Positions 1 to 6,908 of a stretch of DNA of 10,074 nucleotides are shown here, one piece after another. Each line of letters begins with the position of its first letter. Position 1 is the first letter of the stretch. Position numbers and translations under genes: made by a program. The DNA is taken from contig RFRI01000031.1 of the NCBI GenBank assembly GCA_009924535.1, forward strand, positions 1 through 10,074, in the 5' to 3' direction. The stretch comes from Verrucomicrobiota bacterium (GTDB taxonomy: Bacteria > Verrucomicrobiota > Verrucomicrobiia > Opitutales > UBA953). Under the pieces are notes generated by a model that was not told the origin of the DNA, did no database searches, and saw only the letters and a list, made by a program, of their open reading frames with translations.

Positions 1-570
1 CTCTACATGCCGAAGGCGTTCCGTTCCGCCGACGCTCCGCGCAAGGCCGACGAGGCGATCCTGCTCCGCACGCACACGTCCAGCGTGCAGGTCCGCACGA
101 TGCTCTCGCGCAAGCCGCCGTTCCGCATCGTCGCTCCGGGCCGTTGCTTCCGTCGCGACGCCGTCGACGCGACGCACTCCGCCAACTTCCACCAGGTCGA
201 AGGTCTCTGGATCGACCGTAACGTCACGCTCGCCGACCTCCGCGGCGTGCTCGACTTCTTCGTGAAGGAGACGTTCGGCGCCGACGCCGAGATCCGCCTG
301 CGCCCGTCGTTCTTCCCGTTCACGGAACCGTCCTTCGAGATGGACCTCCGCTCGCCCAACCTAGGCCGCCTGTCCGACCGCTGGCTCGAGATCATGGGCT
401 GCGGCCTCGTCGACCCGAAGGTCCTCGAGCTCTGCGGCCTCGACCCGAACGAATGGTCCGGCCTCGCCTTCGGCCTCGGCCTCGAACGCATCGCGATGCT
501 GGTCCACGGCATCGACGACATCCGCCACTTCTACAACAACGACACGCGCTTCCTGCGCCAGTTCGCCTAA
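1..570 (+). CDS. pheS: Phenylalanine--tRNA ligase alpha subunit, C-terminal part (5' end outside window)
   Basis: This is the class II catalytic subunit of the alpha2-beta2 phenylalanyl-tRNA synthetase, which attaches phenylalanine to tRNA(Phe) in the cytoplasm. The frame is open from base 1, so the gene starts upstream. About 189 residues are visible out of a family length near 330-350, and the N-terminal tRNA-contacting coiled coil is missing. The visible part begins in the catalytic core with LLRTHTSSVQVRTML. It then shows the motif 2 region (FRRDAVDATH followed by FHQVEGL, about residues 48-65 of the fragment), and ends with motif 3 (GLAFGLGLERIAML) and the typical tail NDTRFLRQF. The alanine in SGLAFG matches the position that shapes the phenylalanine pocket in E. 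coli PheS (Ala294). The stop lies 3 bases before pheT, so the two subunits are clearly cotranscribed. The identification is firm. Confidence 0.97.
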   Translation, partial: LYMPKAFRSADAPRKADEAILLRTHTSSVQVRTMLSRKPPFRIVAPGRCFRRDAVDATHSANFHQVEGLWIDRNVTLADLRGVLDFFVKETFGADAEIRLRPSFFPFTEPSFEMDLRSPNLGRLSDRWLEIMGCGLVDPKVLELCGLDPNEWSGLAFGLGLERIAMLVHGIDDIRHFYNNDTRFLRQFA

Positions 571-573
571 GCC

Positions 574-3009
574 ATGAAAGTCTCTTTCCAAGCCCTCTCC
601 CGTCACCTCGACCTCGCCGGCGTCACCGCCGAACGCGTCGCGGAAGTCCTCCCGATGCTCGGCCTCGAGGTGGAGTCGGTCACGACCTTCGGCCTCGCCC
701 CGCTGCCCCTCGTGGTGGTCGGCGAGATCAAGTCCTTCGAGAAGCACCCGAAGGCCGATCGCCTCAGCGTGTGCCAGGTGGACGTCGGCGATGGCGCGAT
801 CCGCCAGATCGTCTGCGGCGCCAAGAATTTCAAGGCCGGTGACCGGGTGCCGGTCGCTCTCCCGGGCACGGTCATGCCGAGCGGTTTCGCGATCTCGGTC
901 TCGAAGCTCCGCGACGTCGACTCGGCGGGCATGATGTGCTCCTCCGAAGAACTGGGCCTGGGCAAGGGTGAGGACGGTCTGCTCATCCTCACGCCGCGCC
1001 AGCCGGCCCTCGGCACGCCCCTCAATTCCCTTTTCGGCGCGCCGGATACGGTGCTCGAGATCTCCGTCACGCCGAATCGCGGTGATTGCCTCGGCATCCG
1101 CGGCGTCGCCCGCGACCTCGCCGCCGCGCTCGGCCTCACGCTCAAGCCGCTCACGGTGAAGACGCCCGCCGGCCTCGCCGCCGCGCCTTCCGCCGCCGAT
1201 GCGGTGAAGTTCATCCGTTCGTCCTCCGAGTTCTGCCCTTACTACACGCTCCGCACGCTGAAGAACGTGAAGGTCGGCCCGAGCCCGGCATGGCTCCGTC
1301 GCGACCTCGAGGCCGCCGGCCTCCGTCCGATCAACAACGTGGTCGATATCACGAACTGGGTGCTGCTCGAACTGGGCCAGCCGCTCCACGCGTTCGACGC
1401 GAAGAAGGTCGCCGAAGGCCTCGAAGCCCGCCCGGCCCGCGAAGGCGAAGAGATCGTCCTGCTCGACGGCAAGAAGGTGAAGCTCGAGACTGGCGTGTGC
1501 GTCATCGCCGACGCCCAGCGCCCGCTCGTCGTCGCCGGCGTGATGGGTGGCGTCGATTCCGGCGTGACCGACTCCACGACCGACGTCCTCCTCGAAGCCG
1601 CGTGGTTCCGCCCGGGCGAGATTCGCCGCGTCGCGCGCCGCCTCGGCGTCTCGACCGACTCTTCCCATCGCTTCGCCCGTGACGTGGATCCGGCCGGCGT
1701 CGAGCTCGCCTCGCGCCTCGCCACGGATCTCCTCGTCGAACTCGCCGGCGCCCAGGTGGCCGGTCCCGCCGTCGCCGTCGGCCAGCCTCCGCGCGCCGAC
1801 GTCACCATCGAACTCCCTGCCGGCTACGTCGCCGCCAAACTGGGCACGCCGATCGCCGATGCCGATGTCTCCGCGGCCTTCGCTCGTCTGGGCTTCACGG
1901 TCAAGGCTTCCGCCACCGGCTTCTCAGTCCTGGTGCCTTCGTTCCGTTCCGACGTGACCCGTCCGATCGACCTCGTCGAGGAATTCATCCGCATCCATGG
2001 CACCGACAAGGTGCCCGCCGGCCGTCCGATCGCTCCGCTCCCGGGCGACGAGGACGCGCTGACGTCCGTCTTCACCCGCGAAATCTCCGCCCGCCTCGTC
2101 GGCGCCGGTTTCACGGAGTGCTGCCACTACTCGCTCCGCGACGCCGCGGAACTCGAACGTACGCTGGGCGCCGACAAGGCCGCCCTCGTCGCGATGGATA
2201 ACCCGCTGACGGCCGAACAGACGCACCTCCGCGCCTCGCTCGTCCCCGGCCTCGCCGGAGCCCTCGCGCTCAATCTCTCGGTGCACGCCGACCCGCGCGG
2301 CCTCTTCGAGGTCGGCACGGTCTTCCGTCCGCAGGCCGATGGCACGGTGCGCGAATTCATCTCCGTCGCCTTCGCGATCGTCGCCGAACCGGTGACGCGC
2401 TCGTGGAAGTCCCGCGAAGCCTTCGACGCCCTCCGCGCCAAGCGCCTCCTGCAGGATGCCGCCGCGCTCGCCGGCGTCGCCTCCGTCCGTCTTTCGTTCG
2501 CCGCCGCCACCGGCGGTCTCTGGCAGGCCGACCACGCCGCCGCCCTCGTCGACCGCGGTCGCGCCGCGGAAGGCGCCTGCGGCGTCCTCGACCTCCGCTG
2601 GACGCGTTCCCTCGGCCTGAAGAGCTCCGTCATCGCCGGCGAAGTCTGCTTCCCGCGCTCGGCCTTCGCCGAAGCCCGCAAGATCCCGCGCTTCGAGGCG
2701 TTCTCTTCCTTCCCGCCCGTCACGAAGGACGTCGCGGTCATCGTCCCGGTCGGCGTCGCCGCCGCCGAAGTCGAAAGCCGCGTCCGCCAGGGCGCCTCCA
2801 AGGCCGCCGGCAAGGAGTTCGCGCTGGAGTCGGTCAGCTGCTTCGACGTCTTCACCGGCCCGGGTCTCCCCGAAGGCCACCGCAGCCTCGCCTTCGAGAT
2901 CCGCTGGCGTCACGCAGCCCGCACGCTCACCGACGAAGAAACCAACCAAGCCCTCGGCGTGGTCATCGCGACGCTCGAGAAGGGCGCCGGCTGGACCGTC
3001 CGCCGCTGA
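574..3009 (+). CDS. pheT: Phenylalanine--tRNA ligase beta subunit
   Basis: This is the large structural and editing subunit of phenylalanyl-tRNA synthetase. It binds tRNA(Phe), and in the family it hydrolyses mischarged Tyr-tRNA(Phe). The 811 residues match the usual length of about 790-810. The domains run in the canonical order. An EMAP-like tRNA-binding domain spans about 44-155 (KSFEKHPKADRLSVCQVDVG, then SAGMMCSSEELGL). It is followed by the NRGDCLGIRGVARDL segment and the B3/B4 editing domain at about 215-400 (LRPINNVVDITNWVLLELGQ, SHRFARDVDP). The B5 domain lies at about 406-476 (PSFRSDVTRPIDLVEEFIRI), then the catalytic-like core, and a C-terminal FDX-ACB anticodon-binding fold at about 706-810 (FPPVTKDVAVIVP). 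The ATG at 574 gives the expected MKVSFQALSRHLDL start. No Shine-Dalgarno sequence precedes it, so translation is probably coupled to pheS. It is complete with no disruption. Confidence 0.98.
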   Translation: MKVSFQALSRHLDLAGVTAERVAEVLPMLGLEVESVTTFGLAPLPLVVVGEIKSFEKHPKADRLSVCQVDVGDGAIRQIVCGAKNFKAGDRVPVALPGTVMPSGFAISVSKLRDVDSAGMMCSSEELGLGKGEDGLLILTPRQPALGTPLNSLFGAPDTVLEISVTPNRGDCLGIRGVARDLAAALGLTLKPLTVKTPAGLAAAPSAADAVKFIRSSSEFCPYYTLRTLKNVKVGPSPAWLRRDLEAAGLRPINNVVDITNWVLLELGQPLHAFDAKKVAEGLEARPAREGEEIVLLDGKKVKLETGVCVIADAQRPLVVAGVMGGVDSGVTDSTTDVLLEAAWFRPGEIRRVARRLGVSTDSSHRFARDVDPAGVELASRLATDLLVELAGAQVAGPAVAVGQPPRADVTIELPAGYVAAKLGTPIADADVSAAFARLGFTVKASATGFSVLVPSFRSDVTRPIDLVEEFIRIHGTDKVPAGRPIAPLPGDEDALTSVFTREISARLVGAGFTECCHYSLRDAAELERTLGADKAALVAMDNPLTAEQTHLRASLVPGLAGALALNLSVHADPRGLFEVGTVFRPQADGTVREFISVAFAIVAEPVTRSWKSREAFDALRAKRLLQDAAALAGVASVRLSFAAATGGLWQADHAAALVDRGRAAEGACGVLDLRWTRSLGLKSSVIAGEVCFPRSAFAEARKIPRFEAFSSFPPVTKDVAVIVPVGVAAAEVESRVRQGASKAAGKEFALESVSCFDVFTGPGLPEGHRSLAFEIRWRHAARTLTDEETNQALGVVIATLEKGAGWTVRR

Positions 3010-3014
3010 TCCCC

Positions 3015-3305
3015 ATGGCCGAAGGTTTCGACATCGACCACCTCGCGAAGCTCGCCCGCCTCAGCCTCACGGCCGAGGAGAAGGCCCTCTACGCGTCGCA
3101 GCTCAACCAGATCCTGGGTCACTTCCAGGCGCTGGCGGACGCCGACCTGCCCGCGACGATCGACGACGCCCGCGTCGTCGACGAGTCCGCGCTCCGCTCC
3201 GACGAGCCGGGTCCGGTCCTCGGCGCCGAAGCCGTCACCCGCATCGCCCCCGCCTCGCGCGACGGGCAGATCTCCGTCCCGCGCGTCGTGGACGACGAAT
3301 CCTAA
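3015..3305 (+). CDS. gatC: Asp/Glu-tRNA amidotransferase subunit C
   Basis: GatC is the small belt-like subunit that wraps around GatA and GatB and stabilises the GatCAB amidotransferase. The 96-residue product has the normal family length (about 95-100). It shows the diagnostic N-terminal helix pair with the pattern DIDHLAKLARLSLTAEEK, then LNQILGHFQAL, and ends with the extended C-terminal tail carrying conserved prolines. The same frame stays open far upstream inside pheT (from about 2403), but that part is only an overlapping shadow. The ATG at 3015, five bases after the pheT stop, gives the proper start MAEGFDIDHL. The gatA start follows the stop after 3 bases. No Shine-Dalgarno sequence is visible. 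Confidence 0.95.
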   Translation: MAEGFDIDHLAKLARLSLTAEEKALYASQLNQILGHFQALADADLPATIDDARVVDESALRSDEPGPVLGAEAVTRIAPASRDGQISVPRVVDDES

Positions 3306-3308
3306 GCC

Positions 3309-4766
3309 ATGGCCGACGCGCTCCATACGCTTTCCGCCGCCGAGCTTGGCCGCCGCCTCGCGGCCGGCACGCTCACGTCCCGCGCCCTCTGCGAAGCCCT
3401 GATCGTCCGCTACCAGGCGGTGAACGAAAAGGTCGGTGCCTTCACGCACCTCGACCACGTCGACGTGCTCGCGCAGGCCGATGCTTCCGACGCCCGCCGC
3501 AAGGCCGGGCAGGGCAGGGGTCCGCTCGAAGGCATCCCGGTCGCGATCAAGGACAACATCGCGGTCAAGGGTCAGCCGCTCACCTGTTCGAGCAAGATGC
3601 TCGCGCCGTTGGTCTCGCCTTACGATTCCCACGTCGCCGAACGCCTCCGCGCCGCCGGGGCGATCCTCTACGGTCGCCTGAACATGGACGAGTTCGCGAT
3701 GGGTTCCTCCACGGAGAACTCCGCGGTCCGCAAGACCTTCAATCCTTGGGACCTCGCCCGCATCCCGGGCGGCTCTTCCGGGGGCAGCGCCGCGGCCCTC
3801 GCGGCTGGCCTGGTACCGCTCTCGCTTGGCTCCGATACCGGTGGCTCGATCCGTCAACCCGCCTCGCATTGCGGCGTGGTCGGCCTGAAGCCCTCCTACG
3901 GTCTGATCTCCCGCTTCGGTCTCGTCGCCTTCGCCTCGTCGCTCGACCAGATCGGTCCGATGGCCCGCAGTATCGAAGACTGCGAACTCCTGCTCAACGC
4001 GCTGGCCTCCGCCGACGCGCGCGACATGACCTGCTTCGGACCGTCCGACCGCACGCTCACGCCGGCCGGCGAAGCCAAACAGCTGCGCATCGGTATCCCG
4101 AAGGGTTTCCTCGGCAAGGGCGTCGCGCCCGAGGTCGCCGCCGCGGTCAACGCCGCCGTCGAATTCTACCGCGCCCAAGGTTGCGCGATCTCCGAGGTCG
4201 AGCTGCCCTCGGCCGACCTCGCGGTGCCGACCTATTACGTCGTCGCGACCGCCGAGGCTTCCTCGAACCTCGGTCGCTATGACGGCGTCCGCTACGGCCA
4301 TCGCTCCGCCTCCGCCGGCACGCCGGTCGAGATGATGACGGCGAGCCGCTCCGAAGGTTTCGGCCCCGAAGTGAAGCGCCGCATCCTGCTCGGCACGTTC
4401 GTGCTCAGCGCCGGTTACGCCGACGCCTATTACGTCCGCGCCCTTCGCGCCCGCGCCAAGATCCGCGCCGAATACCTCGCCGCCCTCGCCGGCGTCGACG
4501 TGCTGCTCACTCCGACCGTCCCGACGCCTGCCTTCAAGGTCGGCGAGAAGGCTTCGGATCCGCTACAGCTCTACCTCGAGGATATCTTCACGATTCCCGC
4601 GAACCTCGCCGGCCTCCCGGCGATCTCGGTGCCCTGCGGCAAGTCCGGCCATCTCCCGGTCGGCTTCCACCTCGTCGGGGCGCCGCTCTCCGAAGCTAAA
4701 CTCCTCGCCGCGGGCCGCCTCTTCGAGGCCGCCCACGGTTTCGCCCACCAGCAAGCCGCCCTATGA
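3309..4766 (+). CDS. gatA: Asp/Glu-tRNA amidotransferase subunit A (glutaminase)
   Basis: GatA releases ammonia from glutamine (or asparagine) and passes it to GatB for amidation of Glu-tRNA(Gln) or Asp-tRNA(Asn). The 485-residue protein belongs to the amidase signature family and has the usual length. The full Ser-cisSer-Lys triad is visible: Lys81 in PVAIKDNI, Ser156 in the glycine/serine loop PGGSSGGSAAALAAG, and the nucleophile Ser180 in GSDTGGSIRQPA. The spacing between these residues equals that in the Staphylococcus aureus enzyme (79, 154, 178), shifted by two. YYVVATAEASSNLGRYDGVR (about 306-325) is the typical GatA substrate-pocket segment. The start ATG at 3309 follows the gatC stop by 3 bases without a Shine-Dalgarno sequence. 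The stop overlaps the gatB start in an ATGA, which suggests stoichiometric, coupled translation. Confidence 0.98.
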   Translation: MADALHTLSAAELGRRLAAGTLTSRALCEALIVRYQAVNEKVGAFTHLDHVDVLAQADASDARRKAGQGRGPLEGIPVAIKDNIAVKGQPLTCSSKMLAPLVSPYDSHVAERLRAAGAILYGRLNMDEFAMGSSTENSAVRKTFNPWDLARIPGGSSGGSAAALAAGLVPLSLGSDTGGSIRQPASHCGVVGLKPSYGLISRFGLVAFASSLDQIGPMARSIEDCELLLNALASADARDMTCFGPSDRTLTPAGEAKQLRIGIPKGFLGKGVAPEVAAAVNAAVEFYRAQGCAISEVELPSADLAVPTYYVVATAEASSNLGRYDGVRYGHRSASAGTPVEMMTASRSEGFGPEVKRRILLGTFVLSAGYADAYYVRALRARAKIRAEYLAALAGVDVLLTPTVPTPAFKVGEKASDPLQLYLEDIFTIPANLAGLPAISVPCGKSGHLPVGFHLVGAPLSEAKLLAAGRLFEAAHGFAHQQAAL

Positions 4767-6268
4767 GCACCTCTCCTTCTGATTGGGAAGTCGTCATCGG
4801 CCTTGAGGTCCACGTGCAGCTGCACACCCGCGCCAAGGTGTTCGCGTCGTCCCCGTGGGGCTTCGGCAAGGAACCCAACGAGCAGGTCGACCCGGTCGTC
4901 CTCGGACTCCCCGGCACGTTGCCGGTGGTGAATCGCGAGGCGGTCGAGAAATCCATCCTCTTCGGCCTCGTCGTGGGCGCCGAGATCCCGGAGCGCTGCG
5001 CCTGGGACCGTAAGAATTATTTCTACCCGGATAATCCGAAGAACTATCAGCTCACCCAGAAGGATTTCCCGATCGTCGTCGGCGGCCAGGTCGAGATCGA
5101 GCTCCCGGGCGCTTCGCGCAACGTGATGGGCGAGCATAAGTTCATCCGTATCCACCACGCCCACCTCGAAGAAGACGTGGGTAAGCTCAGCCATGCGGGC
5201 AGCGGTTCCCTCGTCGATTACAACCGCGCCGGCGTGCCGCTCCTCGAGATCGTCACCGAGCCTGACCTCCGTTCCTCCGCCGAAGCCGAAGCCTTCCTGC
5301 GCTCGCTCGTCGCCATGCTCACCCAAGCCGGTGTGGCCGATTGCGACATGGAGAAAGGCCAGCTGCGTTGCGACTGCAACGTCTCCGTCCGCCGCCGTGG
5401 GGCCGAGAAGCTCGGCACGCGTACCGAGACCAAGAACCTTAATTCGATCTCGAGCGTCCGCGATACCGTCATCTATGAGACCGCCCGCCAGATCCGCGAA
5501 CTGGAAGCCGGTCGCTCGATCACGCAGGAGACCCGCGGATGGAACGCCGAACTCGCCCGTGGCTACGTGCTGCGCGACAAGGAAGATGCCCACGACTACC
5601 GCTACTTCCCGGATCCGGACATCCCGACCTTGAAGATCTCCCGCCAGACCGTCACGCGCCTGGCCAAGCAGGTCCCGGAAAACCTCTACGACCGCCAGCG
5701 TCGCTACGTCGAGAAACTCGGCCTGCCTTACACCGCCGCCTCGGTGCTCGTGAACGACCGCGCCCTCGCCGAATGGTTCGAGCTCGCCGTGGCCGCCCAC
5801 CCGACCAACCCGTCGGGCATCGCCAACCTCGTCGCCAACGACCTGCTCCGCGACCTCGCCGCTTCGGCCGGTGCCGCCGGTTCTTTCGACCAAGCTGCTC
5901 CTGCGCCGGTTTCGCTCGCGTCCTGCCCCATCAAGCCTGCGCAGCTCGCCGGCCTGGTGAAACTGACCGACGACGGCGTGATCTCCAAGCAGCAGGCCAA
6001 GGAAGTCTTCGCCGAGATGTTCAAGTCCGGCCAGGACGCCGCCGCGATCGTCGACGCCAAGGGCCTCCGCCAGAACAGCGACACCGGCGAACTGGAGAAG
6101 ATCGTCCAGGAAGTCATCGCCGATCCCGCCGTGGCGAAGTCCATCGCCGAATACCGCGCCGGCAACGAGAAGGCCATCAACGCGCTCAAGGGACCGATCA
6201 TGAAGCGCACGCAGGGCAAGGCCAACCCGGTCCTCATCGACCAGCTGCTCCGCAAGTTCCTCGCATGA
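4763..6268 (+). CDS. gatB: Asp/Glu-tRNA amidotransferase subunit B (kinase/transamidase)
   Basis: GatB binds the mischarged Glu-tRNA(Gln) or Asp-tRNA(Asn), phosphorylates the side-chain carboxylate with ATP, and amidates it with ammonia arriving from GatA. The 501-residue length is close to the family norm (about 475-500). The protein opens with WEVVIGLEVHVQLHTRAKVF, the conserved N-terminal strand of the catalytic cradle. It contains HLEEDVGKLSH and the GatB signature VDYNRAGVPLLEIV at residues 151-164, followed by RCDCNVSVRR and GTRTETKNLNS. From about residue 345 to the end lies the helical YqeY-like tail that grips the tRNA (LVANDLLRDLA, GELEKIVQEVI, KANPVLIDQLLRKFL). The start overlaps the gatA stop by 4 bases, and the stop overlaps the next start by 4 bases in the same ATGA arrangement. 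The presence of GatCAB implies indirect synthesis of Gln-tRNA and/or Asn-tRNA in this organism; which of the two cannot be told from here. Confidence 0.98.
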   Translation: MSTSPSDWEVVIGLEVHVQLHTRAKVFASSPWGFGKEPNEQVDPVVLGLPGTLPVVNREAVEKSILFGLVVGAEIPERCAWDRKNYFYPDNPKNYQLTQKDFPIVVGGQVEIELPGASRNVMGEHKFIRIHHAHLEEDVGKLSHAGSGSLVDYNRAGVPLLEIVTEPDLRSSAEAEAFLRSLVAMLTQAGVADCDMEKGQLRCDCNVSVRRRGAEKLGTRTETKNLNSISSVRDTVIYETARQIRELEAGRSITQETRGWNAELARGYVLRDKEDAHDYRYFPDPDIPTLKISRQTVTRLAKQVPENLYDRQRRYVEKLGLPYTAASVLVNDRALAEWFELAVAAHPTNPSGIANLVANDLLRDLAASAGAAGSFDQAAPAPVSLASCPIKPAQLAGLVKLTDDGVISKQQAKEVFAEMFKSGQDAAAIVDAKGLRQNSDTGELEKIVQEVIADPAVAKSIAEYRAGNEKAINALKGPIMKRTQGKANPVLIDQLLRKFLA

Positions 6269-6848
6269 GCGAACCTGACGCTTCGCCGCTGACCGCCGGC
6301 ATCAAGGCCGCCCGCGACAACGCCTTGCCGTTGGCGATCATCATGCTGGCCGCGGCCGGCTTGGTCGTCGCGTATTACGACGCCGGGGCTCCGTCCGGCC
6401 CCATCCGGTCGGCGACCTCATCCATAGCATGGTCTGGTGGGGCTCGATGGGCATGCTGATCACCTCCTTCTATCACCTTCAGGGGGTCTGGTTCGGCAAT
6501 GAACCCAGCCCGCGTACGGTCCTCCTTAAGGTCTTCGTGGACATGGCCGGCTTCACCATCTTCATCGGTGCGCCGTTCAACGCCATCTCCCATCTGTGGA
6601 AAGATTGCGGATGGGATACCGCCCGCTTGCGCGCCGCGATGGGCCCGGGTTGGTATCGCCGCCTGGTGCTCCCGAACCTGCTGACAAACTACTTCGTGTG
6701 GTTCCCCGGTACGCTCATCTTCTACAGCATGCCGATGGACCTTCAGCTCGTCGTGGCCAATTGCATCGGCTGCTTCTGGGCCCTGATGTGCGCCCGGATC
6801 GCGGCCCATTCGGGCGTCCCGGGCTCGGATATCGACGCCCGAGCGTAA
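6265..6848 (+). CDS. Mpv17/PMP22-like small membrane protein, split by an apparent frameshift
   Basis: Two frames together make one plausible protein of about 194 residues. The first starts at ATG 6265, overlapping the gatB stop in an ATGA. It encodes a short polar leader and one hydrophobic helix (LPLAIIMLAAAGLVVAYY), but then runs to a stop at 6459. The second frame carries the rest, from about 6387-6402 to the stop at 6846-6848; taken alone, its first ATG is 6429 (139 residues). Its content resembles Mpv17/PMP22 proteins as I remember them: LLKVFVDMAGFTIF matches the family's KK..LDQ..F.P segment, and LLTNYFVWFPGTLIFYSMP, then LQLVVANCIGCFW, match the C-terminal TNY.LWP..Q...F..VP and V...W signature. 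About four membrane segments are likely. Eukaryotic members form organelle membrane channels; the bacterial role is unknown. Adding one base near the GGGG at 6385-6388 or the CCCC at 6399-6402 joins the frames. Family assignment is moderate, and the gene boundary is good because of the overlap with gatB. Confidence 0.72.
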
Positions 6849-6885
6849 ATCAGGCGGTGTCGGCAACGCTCGCTTGAATCCCTGC

Positions 6886-6899
6886 TTCGCTTCGGCGAA
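6886..6899 (+). promoter_or_regulatory. Small UUCG-tetraloop hairpin just upstream of priA
   Basis: The sequence TTCGC-TTCG-GCGAA forms a perfect 5-base-pair stem closed by the C(UUCG)G tetraloop, known to be unusually stable. It ends 9 bases before the GTG start of priA and lies 38 bases after the stop of the preceding gene. There is no following T run, so it is not a standard intrinsic terminator. It could mark an RNA end or affect initiation at priA, but a chance occurrence in GC-rich DNA is also possible. The other bases of the 60-base gap show no clear promoter or ribosome binding site. Confidence 0.35.
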
Positions 6900-6908
6900 C
6901 CTCCCCTT

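Noticed and set aside
361..1668. Long minus-strand open frame of 435 residues opposite pheS/pheT
   Set aside because: It lies antisense to conserved pheS and pheT and has a composition dominated by R, E, D, A and H. Such frames arise because C-ending codons leave few stops on the other strand.
2403..3014. In-frame upstream extension of gatC inside pheT
   Set aside because: The extension is arginine/proline-rich shadow sequence in another frame of pheT. GatC homology begins exactly at the ATG at 3015.
2910..4301. Long minus-strand open frame of 463 residues opposite gatC/gatA
   Set aside because: It is antisense to two verified genes and shows no recognisable domain, only the repetitive charged composition of a GC-rich shadow frame.
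4571..5893. Minus-strand open frame of 440 residues opposite gatA/gatB
   Set aside because: It is antisense to gatA and gatB, which are conserved along their entire length. No domain is visible in the antisense product.
6379..6402. Programmed -1 ribosomal frameshift in the membrane gene
   Set aside because: There is no X-XXY-YYZ slippery heptamer in the zero frame, only GGGG and CCCC runs, and I see no obvious stimulating hairpin. A lost base or sequence error is simpler.
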